From NCBI GenBank assembly GCA_964625125.1, contig CAZVAP010000016.1, positions 1 to 16,256 on the forward strand: a stretch of DNA of 16,256 nucleotides. The letters are read 5' to 3'. Below are positions 8,186 to 16,256 of this stretch, one piece after another; position 1 is the stretch's first letter; each line of letters begins with the position of its first letter. Both the position numbers and the translations under genes were made by a program. This stretch comes from CAZVAP01 sp964625125. Its GTDB lineage: Bacteria > Patescibacteriota > Gracilibacteria > Absconditabacterales > Absconditicoccaceae. Below the pieces are notes generated by a model, which ran no database searches, was not told the DNA's origin, and worked only from the letters and a program-made list of their open reading frames with translations.

Positions 8186-11100
8186 ATGCCTGTAGTTAAT
8201 AAAGACAATTTTGATTGAATTATGATAAAACTAGCTTCTGCTGAAGAAATAAAAGAATGGTCTAAATGAGAAGTTATTATTCCAGATACTGTGAATTATA
8301 GGACTGGTAAACCAAAAGAATGATGATTATTTTGTGAAAAGATTTTTTGACCTGTAAAAAATTATGAGTGTTCTTGTGGTAAATATAAAGGTGTAAGATA
8401 TAAATGAATTGTGTGTGATAGATGTTGAGTTGAAGTAGTTTCTTCTAGAGTAAGAAGAGAAAGGATGTGACATATTAAATTAAATGCTCCTGTAGTTCAT
8501 ATTTGGTATTATAAGGCAAATCCTTCTGTTATAGGAGGTTTGCTTAATCTTTCTTCTAAAGAAATTGAAAAAATTATTAATTATGTTAAGTATGTAGTTT
8601 TATCTGTAAATGAAGCTCAAAAACAAAATATTATAAAGACTTTGGATAGAGATTATCATAATAAGGTAAATGAAATTGAGCAATTGTTTGAAAAAGAAGT
8701 AGCAGATTTGTCTTCAAAAAATTTATCTCAAGAGGAATATAAAAAAGAGTATGAGAAACTTTTGGCATTAAAAAATCAAAATCTAGAATATATTAAAAAG
8801 GAATATTCAGATTTGAAGTCTAGATTAAAAACTTTAACAGTTGGTTCAACAATTCATGAAAAAGATTATAGATTAGTTTATTATAGGTATGAAGGTGCTT
8901 TTGAATTTGGCTCAGGTGCAGAAGCTTTACAGAAAATGTTGAAAAACTTAAATTTAAAGAAAGAAATTGAAAAAATTATTGAGCAATTGAAACATACTAA
9001 AGGTAAAAAAAGAGAAGATTTATTCAAAAGATTAAAAATTTTTGTATCATTTTATACTTCAGGAGTTAAACCTGAATCTACTATTTTGGAATATTTACCA
9101 GTTATTCCTGCAGATTTAAGACCTATTGTTCAGTTGGATGGTGGTAAATTTGCTTCATCTGATATAAATATTTTTTACAGAAGAGTTCTTATGAGAAATA
9201 TTAGGTTAAAGAAGATGATAGATGCAGGAATGCCGGAGGTAGTTAAAAGAAATGAAATCAGATTATTACAAGAGGCTGTTAATAACTTAATTTTAGGTGA
9301 AAGAAATCAATCAGGTAAAACAGGTTCTTGAGTTAAAGTATATAAATCATTAACTGATATTTTGATTGGTAAGGAAGGTAGGTTTAGGAAAAACTTATTA
9401 GGTAAAAGAGTAGATTATTCTTGAAGATCTGTTATTACTGTAGGTCCTGAATTAAAATTAAATGAATGTGGAGTTCCTTTGTATATTGCAGTTAGGATTT
9501 TTACTCCTTTTATTATTGCAAGATTATTGAAGCTTAAATATGCTTATACTCCAAAACAAGCTGAAAAAATGATTAAAGATGAAGATCCTGTAGTGTTAAA
9601 AATTTTAAAAGATATTGTAAAAGATAAGTATGTATTGTTAAACAGAGCTCCTACTTTGCATAGATTAGGTATCCAAGGTTTTAAAATTAAACTTATGCCT
9701 TGAAAAACTATTAGATTACATCCATTAGTTTGTCCTGCTTTCAATGCTGACTTTGACTGAGATCAGATGGGTCTTCACTTACCAATTTCTGAAGAAGCTC
9801 AAGAAGAAGTAGATAAGTATGTAGCTTCAGATAAAAATATTTTAAAGCCAGGTTCATGAGAACCTATTATTACTCCAACTCAAGAACTTATTTTGGGTAT
9901 ATATTATCTTACTCATGATGATGAAACTTGAGAAAATAAAGGTTTCTATAAAAATATGGAGGATGTTTTAAAGGCTTATAAAGAGCAGGAAGTAGATATT
10001 AAAGATAAAGTAACATTTATTTTTAATGGTAAACCTTTTACTACTATTGTAGGTAGAGTTATTTTAAATGATATCTTACCTGAGGAATATAGATTTGTGG
10101 ATAAAACTTTCAGAAAAAAAGATCTGAAACAATTATTGGATGATTTGTATGAAAATTTTGGAAGGGAGGTAACAGTTAAAGTAGCTGATAAATTAAAAGA
10201 GTTTTGATTTAAGTATGCTACAAAATCAGCTGTTACAATGAATGCTTATGATTTTATTATCCCAGAAGAAAAGAAAAAATTAATTGAAGAAGGTAATGAA
10301 AAAGTAAAAAAAATTCATGATGCTTGGTATAAAGGTTTGATTACTACAAAAGAAAAACATGATCAAATTGTAGCTGTATGGACTGATATAAAAGCAAGAA
10401 TTGAGGAAGCATTAAAGAAATACTATGGTCCAGGAAATGATTTGTTTACTATGTTGGATTCAGGTGCTAAATGAAATCGGGGTCAGTTAACTCAGATGGC
10501 TGGTATGAAATGATTAGTATCTAATCCTAAGGGTGAAGTGATTGAGTTACCTATTAAATCTGCTGCTATTGAATGATTTGGAACATTAGAGTATTTTATT
10601 GCTGCACACTCTGCTAGAAAAGGTAAAGCTGATACTGCCTTAAAAACAGCTGAATCTGGTTACTTAACTAGAAAATTAGTGGATTCTACTCAAGAAATGA
10701 TAGTTAGAGAAGAAGATTGTTGAACAGATAAATTCTTACTTATTACTCAATGAGATGTAGAAGAAAGAAAATCTACTTTATTTGATGAAGTTTTTGGTAG
10801 AATATTGGCAGATGATTTGGTGGATATTAATTGAAAAGTTTTGAAGAAAAAATGAGAAATGATAAAAAAATCAGATAAAAAATTATTTGATGAAAATATT
10901 ATTGAGTCTGTGAAAGTAAGATCTCCATTAACTTGTAATACTCCTTCTGGTGTATGTCAAAAATGTTATGGTATGGATTTAGGTGATAGAAACTTGGTTA
11001 GAGTTTGAACACCAGTTGGTGTTATTGCTTCACAATCTATTGGTGAACCTGGTACTCAGTTGACTATGCGTACATTCCACAGTGGTTGAGTTGCTTCTGC

Positions 11101-12031
11101 TGAAGGTGATATGACCCAAGGTATTAAAAGAATTGAACAATTGTTTGAAGTAAGAACTCCAAAAAATCCAGCTGTTATTGCTCCATTTGATGGTGTAGTA
11201 AGTATCCATTCTACTGGTAATTATGTAAAGATAAAGATTGTTGGTGAGCAAGAGAAAAAGCCTTATTTTGTTAAGCCAGGTTATACTATTGTAGTTAAAG
11301 AATGAGAAATCCTAAAGAAAGGTTCAGAATATGCAGTAAAAGGAAAAAGTAAGTTAAAAGTAGAAGAAGAAGGAATAGTATTAAAAGTTGAAAAAGATAA
11401 AATTGTCTTATGAATACAAAAAGTTTATGAAACAGAAGCTCATGTAAATCTAGGTTTAAAAGTAAAAGATGGTGATAAAGTTTATAAGTGAGATTTAATT
11501 ACTTGAGGTGTGATAGACTTAAGAGAGTATAGAAAAATTATGGGTGATTTAGAAACTCAAAAATATATAGTTAGTGAAATTAAAAAAGTATATGCTGGTC
11601 AATGACAGGAATTGAATAGTAAATATGTAGAGTTAGTAGTAAAGAACTTATTCTCTAGAGTTTATATTGAAGATGTAGGAGATGCACCATTAATACCGGG
11701 TCAAATTGTTAAATATGAGGATTATATTAAAATAGTTGATGAACTTAAGAAATTATGAAAACATCCACCAAAAGGTGAAAGACTTATTCTTGGATTGACT
11801 AATTTGGCAAAATCTACAGATAGTTGGTTATCAGCTGCATCATTCCAGGAAACTATGAGAATATTGGTAGGTGCTAGTATTAGAGGAGATATTGATAAAC
11901 TTGAAGACTTAAAATCAAATGTAATCTTAGGTAGAAAATTGCCTATTTGAGAAAATTTTCCAGGTACAGAGAAAATGAAAGAAGATATAGCTAAAGAAAT
12001 TGAAGAAGTAGAAAAAGAAATTGATAAATAA
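8186..12031 (+). CDS. rpoC: DNA-directed RNA polymerase subunit beta'
   Basis: The beta' subunit holds the catalytic magnesium. The 1281-residue frame includes 31 UGA codons read as Gly. The N-terminal zinc ribbon has C62, C64, C77 and C80. A Lys/Glu-rich, probably coiled-coil segment lies at about 128-215. VDYSGRSVITVGP and NRAPTLHRLGIQ precede the catalytic loop NADFDGDQMG, with Asp 522, 524 and 526 and its Gly525 encoded by UGA (9758-9760). The trigger loop and bridge region (from M771, with ARKGKADTALKTAESGYLTR) is intact, with Ser in place of the usual Gly in THGARKG. The second zinc site is C845, C917, C924 and C927. SQSIGEPGTQLTMRTFHSGG is present. The C-terminus is Lys/Glu-rich. A strong hairpin terminator follows directly. 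Confidence 0.97.
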
Positions 12032-12036
12032 AAAAT

Positions 12037-12064
12037 AAGCTAGGAGTTAGTTCCTAGCTTTTTT
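12037..12064. terminator. Bidirectional intrinsic terminator between converging genes
   Basis: AAGCTAGGA (12037-12045) pairs with TCCTAGCTT (12052-12060), a perfect 9-bp stem with a 6-nt loop. On the plus strand it is followed by six Ts (12059-12064), ending the rpoBC transcript. On the minus strand the hairpin is followed by TATTTTTTATTT, so it also ends the minus-strand gene whose stop is at 12063-12065. Confidence 0.9.
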
Positions 12065-13424
12065 AATATCTGCAATTTCATTGAAATGGAGATTGATTTT
12101 CACAAGTTTCTACTAAATTTTGATATATACCTTTTTCAGGATAATTAAAGTAAATTCCTTTTTGAGAAGAATCTTCGCATCAAGGATATTTACTATCAAT
12201 AGTGCATATACTTTTCCATATATAATATGAAGTGTTTGGGATTTTAGGTAATAAATTGAAAGTAAAACTTGTTGAATCAGTTTTTGTTAATATATATGAA
12301 GCTTGCTGGCTTGATTGACTAACAGTTTGTGTTATAGTATTGATTTCATCTATGAAATTGTTAAGAGGCACTTTTTCTAGATTAATTTTAGTAGGAGTAA
12401 TTTTTTTTATTTTTAAACTTTCTCGTAAATTTTTTATGTTATTTTTAATATGTGATAAATTTTCTATTATTTGGTTAAATATATCTGTTTTAAATTTGCT
12501 TGTATCTATTAGTTTAGCTCAAGTTTCAGTAGTTGCATCTATAAGAATTTTTCCCATTCCTTGGACTGATATTTTTCACTTAACTCATATATGCCATCAT
12601 TTTACTAATTTAACATTTCAGTAATTTTCACATTCTTTGTTTTCAAATTTTGTACCAAATAAAGCATTTTTTAATCTTTGAAAGTTACAATCAAATCTTT
12701 TAGTAATATTTTTAAATTTTTTGAAATCATATTTTACTATAAGTTCACATTTTACTTCTTTTCCTCAAGGTTTGTAAGTATTTTTTAGTTTATTATATAA
12801 TAAGTTAATTTTTTTAGGATCAAAGTCGTTATTAGTCCCAGAAAAAGTAGTATTTAGCTGTATAGATGTTATTGCTTTAAAGAAAATGTTTTCTACTTTT
12901 ATTTGATTGTTATAAATAAATTTTAGGAAATCCTCATAGTTATTGATATTTTTTAAACTGCTAGTTTTATATAGGATATAGATATTATTTTGGCTAATCT
13001 GTTCGAGTTGTGTTTTAATATTTTTTGGTAGATTTTCTTCTAAAGCTCATTTTCTTGCTAGTTCTAAAGCAGTTTTAGTGATATATTTTTTGAAATTTAT
13101 TAATTTTGCCCAGTCTCTTACTATATAAGATTGGTGAAATATTATAATAAAAGATGGGAAAAAATTACTAAAGGTCCCTTCTAATCAAAATATTGATGCA
13201 ATTACTATAGCTCATAATCCTGTTTGAGCCAGTTTAGCTCATAAAGCTTTTATTCAACTTGATTGATTTTGGGCTTTATTTGTTGCTTGATCTAATATAG
13301 ATATTATTGATGAAAAATAATTGTCTAACAATTGAGGTGATTGATTACAAATTTCATTTTCTATAGCAAAAGTTTGAGAAATTAATAAGAAACTAATTAA
13401 AATTATACTAAAAAATTTTTTCAT
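12063..13424 (-). CDS. Exported cysteine-containing protein, unknown function
   Basis: A 453-residue product, not recognised. It begins with a clear signal peptide (MKKFFSIILISFLLISQTFA, likely cleaved after residue 20). A hydrophobic stretch at about 68-98 could be a membrane segment. The rest is Lys/Asn/Ile-rich and soluble, with eight cysteines in the mature part (residue 26, two in the middle around CELIV and CNF, and five in the C-terminal half, including GCED, TCEN and NCRY), which could form disulphides outside the cytoplasm. It reads through 13 UGA codons as Gly, more than half of its glycines. The start ATG (complement of 13422-13424) is set by the signal peptide. It is transcribed towards rpoC and away from the three-gene group, so it is its own unit. 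Under the standard code it would look like scattered fragments. Confidence 0.85.
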
Positions 13425-13472
13425 TTATTCTGATTATGGTTAAAAAGTATTGTTTTTTACTTTATTATTTCT

Positions 13473-13500
13473 ATATTAATCATTAATCTATTTGTTGCAA
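13473..13500 (-). promoter_or_regulatory. Candidate promoter for the exported-protein gene
   Basis: On the minus strand TTGCAA (13495-13500) is followed after 16 nt by TAATAT (13473-13478), a weak -35/-10 pair. The start codon is about 40 nt beyond the predicted transcript start. TTGCAA is its own reverse complement. In this AT-rich DNA such matches occur by chance. Confidence 0.25.
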
Positions 13501-13519
13501 CTTTTATTTAAAATATAAA
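13492..13519 (+). promoter_or_regulatory. Candidate promoter for the three-gene group
   Basis: TTGTTG (13492-13497) and TATAAA (13514-13519) are separated by 16 nt. The expected transcript start falls at about 13526-13527, the start codon of the next gene, which would make the mRNA leaderless. The 102-nt gap between the divergent genes must hold promoters for both; this is the best plus-strand candidate but not a strong one. Confidence 0.3.
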
Positions 13520-13526
13520 AATAAAA

Positions 13527-14081
13527 ATGACAGAACAAGATAAGCTAAATAAAGTAATTTCTGCAATTGGAGGATTATTAGAAAATATAGAAAATGATAT
13601 TAGAAGAGTAAGAATTTTACTCCAAAGAATACAGGATGGGTCATATAAAACTGATATTGATGAGAATGAATTAAAACAAATATCATCTTCTTTGCTTTCT
13701 TATGAAAATCCTGGTCAAGGGCAAATTGTAGAATGAGTGTATGATTGATTATATATGTTAGGATCTGATAATAAAAAATATCCAGTTCCTTTAAATTATG
13801 CTAGTAAGTCTAAATTAATTTCATGAGATATTTTAAAGCTTACAATTTTGCCTAATTGAAAATTAATGTATAAATTGATACAACCTGCTCCTAGAACTTA
13901 TATAAAAGCTACTTTATCTAAAACAGATAATGAATTTTTAGCAATTTGAGATAATTGAAAAACTTATAAATTAAATCCTGCAGCAGTTACATATTTTGAT
14001 TTAAAAATTGGAGATGAAATGAGTATAATTATTAATTCTGAATGAAAGGGAGAGTATGCTGCAATAGAGGCTAAACTTTAA
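13527..14081 (+). CDS. Coiled-coil protein resembling a conserved CPR family, unknown function
   Basis: A 184-residue product with seven UGA glycines. Residues 1-55 are charged and helical (ENIENDIRRVRILLQRIQ), probably a coiled coil. From about 64 there is a beta-rich region: GQIVE-G-VYDGLYMLG, KKYPVPLNYASKSKLISGD, LKLTILP, then a second similar half with NGKTYKLNPAAVTYFDLKIGDEMSIII and YAAIEAKL at the end. I recall the VEGVFDG...KKYPVPxNYASKSKLVEGD pattern from an uncharacterised protein common in Patescibacteria; that is recollection, not a search. The two halves with GD turns suggest small beta-barrel domains. It is the first gene of a plus-strand group with an exonuclease and SufB, 22 nt before the former. 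Confidence 0.85.
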
Positions 14082-14103
14082 ATTTATTAAATTTTCTCTA
14101 TAA

Positions 14104-15099
14104 ATGTATAAGACTTTGTCTTTTGAAGATTTAACTAAAATAAAAACATCTTTTTTTTCTAATTTAAAAAATATATATGAAAAAGAATGATATGCTTATT
14201 TTAAGCAGTTTTTAAAAAAAATAAATGATGGATTGACTAAAGAATTAATGTTTTGTTCTTCTTGAGAAATTTATTTTAGGATTTGTTTTAATGAAAAAGT
14301 TGAAATTATTGATGAAAAACAATCAATAAGATTGATTTTGGATGAGGAAACAATTGATAAACTTCATAATTACTTAAAGAAAAAAACTATTAATTTAGGT
14401 AAAAAAAATATAGCAAATACATTACTAGATGTATTTAATACAACCAATATGAAAGAAATTCTTGGTAAACACTTTATTGTATATGATATAGAAACAATTT
14501 GAAATATCCAAAACCTTCAACAAACAAAATTTATGATAGCTTATGCTATAGATTCATCGGATTATGAGAAAACAGGACAAGCTCCTAAGTATAAGTATGT
14601 AGATAGAAAAAGATTGGATAAATTTGTTCAGTATTTGCTGGATTATGATTGATATATTATAGGTTATAACCATATTAGTTTTGATAACCCAGTCATAGTT
14701 TATAATAGCTCTTTTAAAAATAAAGAAGAAATTATAGAAAAACTTAATTCAAAGAGTATTGATTTATTTTATATTTATAGTAAACTTTTAGGAAAGAAAG
14801 TTTGATTAAACCAAGTTGCTACAGGATTAGTTGGTGTGAGTAAAACTTTATCTTCAGGTGCAGAAGGTGCTAGTTTACTTAAAGCATATGAAGATACAGG
14901 AGATAAACAAGCTTTAGAAAAGGTAAAAAAATATTGTAAAAATGATGTTAAAATGACTCTTACTATTTTGTTATATTTATTGTTAAATTGAAATATTTCA
15001 GTTTGATGAAAAGATGTAACAGTTTCTCCATTAGATCTTATTAAATGGGGGACTATTTCATCGTGATGTGATATACAAAAAAATAATTTATTCAATTAG
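14104..15099 (+). CDS. DEDD-family 3'-5' exonuclease
   Basis: A 331-residue protein with an RNase H-like exonuclease domain in its C-terminal two thirds. Exo I motif: VYDIET, with D128 and E130. Exo II: NHISFDNP, with D194. Exo III: YCKNDV, with Y277 and D281. These are the four acidic metal ligands plus the Tyr of DEDDy enzymes. The motifs resemble the exonuclease domains related to family B DNA polymerase proofreading domains, but no polymerase domain is attached. The N-terminal 120 residues are Lys-rich and not recognised. Nine UGA codons are read as Gly, including the one after IETI. It stops at TAG (15097-15099), one of two TAG stops here. The substrate (DNA or RNA) cannot be told. It lies 10 nt before the SufB-like gene. 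Confidence 0.85.
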
Positions 15100-15109
15100 T
15101 ATTAAAAAA

Positions 15110-16084
15110 ATGGTGCAAAAGTTATCAAAAGAAGCTTTGGTTGAATTATCTAAAATAGCTAAAAAAGTATGAGTTCCTTTAAAAGATTTATTGTTTTGAA
15201 CTGAAGAAAATATAATTGTGTTAAAAAATGAATCTGCTCCAGATAATATTAAAAAAGAAATTAGTGAAAATAGGATTACAATGGAAACTAAAATAGAAAA
15301 TAATGCAATGAGAACTATTATAAAAGTTCCTGATAATTATAAATCAGATTCTCCTTTACATTTTTGTTTTATTTTGGATAAAAAAGGAATTAAACAAGCA
15401 GTTCAACCTACTTGGTATATAGGGAAAAATGCGAAAGTAAAAATTTTTGCTTATTGTTTTGGTGTAGAATATGAAGTTACTCATTGAGATTGAAAAATAT
15501 ATCATTTGGATGAAGGAGCTAGTTTAGAAGTTTATGAATTTAATTATAACTCTAATGAATCTTATATGAGAGTATATAATACTTTTACTGCATATTTAAA
15601 GGATAATGCATATTTTAAAAATTATTATGTGTCAACTGTAGGTCATTTGTGACATGGAATTACAAAATGAGAAGTGTATTGCCAAGGTAAGAATTCAAAA
15701 GCTGAATTTATTACTAAAAATAGAATTTTAGATAAAGATATATCTGATTTAGATATAACATTTTATTTGGAATGAGAAAATACTTCTGGTTTGATTCAGT
15801 CTAAATCAGTTACTTATGAATGATGAACAAACAAATTTAAAGGTAAATTAGTTTGAAAGTGAAATGAAACTAAATGACATATAGAGTGTGATGAAATATC
15901 TATGTGAAATTGTGTTATTTCTACTTCTCCTCAATTAGTAGTAGAAAATCCTACTTCTAGATTGACTCATGAAGCTTCAGTTTGAACTATAGAGAAAAAA
16001 GCTATAGAAAATTTATTAGTTAAAGGTTTTTCTGAAGAAGAAGCAATTAAGTTTCTAGTTTCTTGAATCTTAGATAGTGTTTAG
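15110..16084 (+). CDS. SufB/SufD-family Fe-S cluster assembly scaffold (short form)
   Basis: SufB-type proteins build Fe-S clusters on a beta-helix scaffold together with the ATPase SufC. This 324-residue protein has the family C-terminus: RLTHEAS (H287, E288) followed by VKGFSEEEAIKFLVSGIL. By eye C268, six residues before the Pro of STSPQLVVEN, aligns with the scaffold Cys405 of E. coli SufB, and HE with His433-Glu434; the SufD-type His is not needed for this reading. The central part (from about residue 80, HFCFILDKKGIKQAV) has alternating strands typical of the beta-helix. It is much shorter than E. coli SufB (about 495 residues) and similar to the minimal archaeal-type SufB/SmsB. Fifteen UGA codons are read as Gly. 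No sufC is adjacent. It stops at TAG, followed by a terminator. Confidence 0.85.
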
Positions 16085-16092
16085 TAAAGCTC

Positions 16093-16121
16093 TAAGGGAT
16101 ATTAATTCCCTTATTGTTTTT
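16093..16121 (+). terminator. Intrinsic terminator after the SufB-like gene
   Basis: TAAGGGA (16093-16099) pairs with TCCCTTA (16107-16113) around TATTAAT, a 7-bp stem followed by TTGTTTTT. It starts 9 nt after the TAG stop and ends the three-gene transcript. Confidence 0.8.
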
Positions 16122-16154
16122 AACTATTAATTTAGTAAAATTATAAAAAAAATA

Positions 16155-16182
16155 TTGAAATTAAAAAATAAATTCTTATATT
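16155..16182 (+). promoter_or_regulatory. Candidate promoter of tRNA-Lys
   Basis: TTGAAA (16155-16160) and TATATT (16177-16182) are spaced by 16 nt. The transcript would start at about 16189, leaving a short leader before the tRNA at 16202. It sits between the preceding terminator and the tRNA, where a promoter is required. Confidence 0.5.
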
Positions 16183-16201
16183 AAGTCTCACTTGATTGTA
16201 A

Positions 16202-16256
16202 GGGTCAGTAGCTCAGGGGTAGAGCAACGGCCTTTTAAGCCGGTGGTCGTGGGTTC
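16202..16256 (+). tRNA. tRNA-Lys (anticodon UUU), 3' end cut by window
   Basis: The acceptor 5' strand is GGGTCAG (16202-16208). The D stem GCTC/GAGC and anticodon stem ACGGC/GCCGG close the loop CTTTTAA, with anticodon TTT at 16234-16236. The T stem begins GTGGG-TTC where the window ends. The first anticodon-stem pair (27-43) is an A-G mismatch; the rest pairs normally. Confidence 0.88.

Noticed and set aside
4575..12031. rpoB and rpoC as frameshifted or decayed pseudogenes because of many TGA stops
   Set aside because: All interruptions are TGA in one constant frame, at glycine positions, with no TAA or TAG. Recoding explains every one.
12340..12624. Plus-strand open frame between rpoC and the divergent region
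   Set aside because: It is the antisense of the exported-protein gene, which has a signal peptide and continuous code-25 reading.
270..16084. Mycoplasma-type code (UGA = Trp)
   Set aside because: UGA falls at conserved Gly sites and TGG is used at Trp sites.
1..16256. CRISPR array, insertion sequence, phage or defence genes
   Set aside because: No regularly spaced repeats, terminal inverted repeats, transposase or phage-like genes were seen; nearly all of the window is accounted for by core genes.

Overview
The window comes from a very AT-rich bacterium that reads UGA as glycine (translation table 25). This points to the Absconditabacteria (SR1) / Gracilibacteria branch of the Patescibacteria (CPR). 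In-frame UGA falls on invariant glycines: the Gly of the NADFDGD catalytic loop of RpoC (9758-9760), both glycines of the DKMSGRHGNKG motif of RpoB, and the paired GG of ribosomal protein S6. TGG still encodes Trp, so this is not the Mycoplasma code. Stops are TAA, with TAG in the last two genes. With UGA read as Gly every gene is intact; under the standard code rpoB, rpoC and most genes after 12 kb look shattered. I count about 106 in-frame UGA codons.

Layout. 1-150: the end of a tRNA-Val(UAC) gene and a complete tRNA with anticodon CAU. 151-269: a structured leader with a terminator-like hairpin. 270-12031: one long plus-strand cluster, rplJ, rplL, rpsB, a small membrane protein gene, tsf, rpsF, ssb, rpsR, rpmH, rpoB, rpoC. 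It merges three or four operons that are separate in most bacteria. An intrinsic-terminator-like hairpin sits just before rpoB, and a hairpin that works in both directions ends rpoC. 12063-13424: a minus-strand gene for an exported cysteine-containing protein of unknown function. 13425-13526: a divergent promoter region. 13527-16084: a plus-strand group of three genes (a coiled-coil protein resembling a CPR family, a DEDD 3'-5' exonuclease, and a short SufB-type Fe-S scaffold) ended by a terminator. 16202 to the end: a tRNA-Lys(UUU) gene cut by the window edge.

How it works together. The main cluster puts ribosome stalk proteins (L10, L7/L12), small-subunit proteins S2, S6 and S18, large-subunit protein L34, elongation factor Ts, SSB and the two large RNA polymerase subunits on what looks like one transcript. 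Hairpins before rplJ, rpsF and rpoB are likely control points. None of the 15 protein genes has a recognisable Shine-Dalgarno sequence; all start with ATG after A/T-rich spacers. UGA-glycine use is uneven: absent from rplJ, rplL, ssb, rpsR and rpmH, sparse in rpsB and tsf, and frequent in rpoB, rpoC and the genes after 12 kb.
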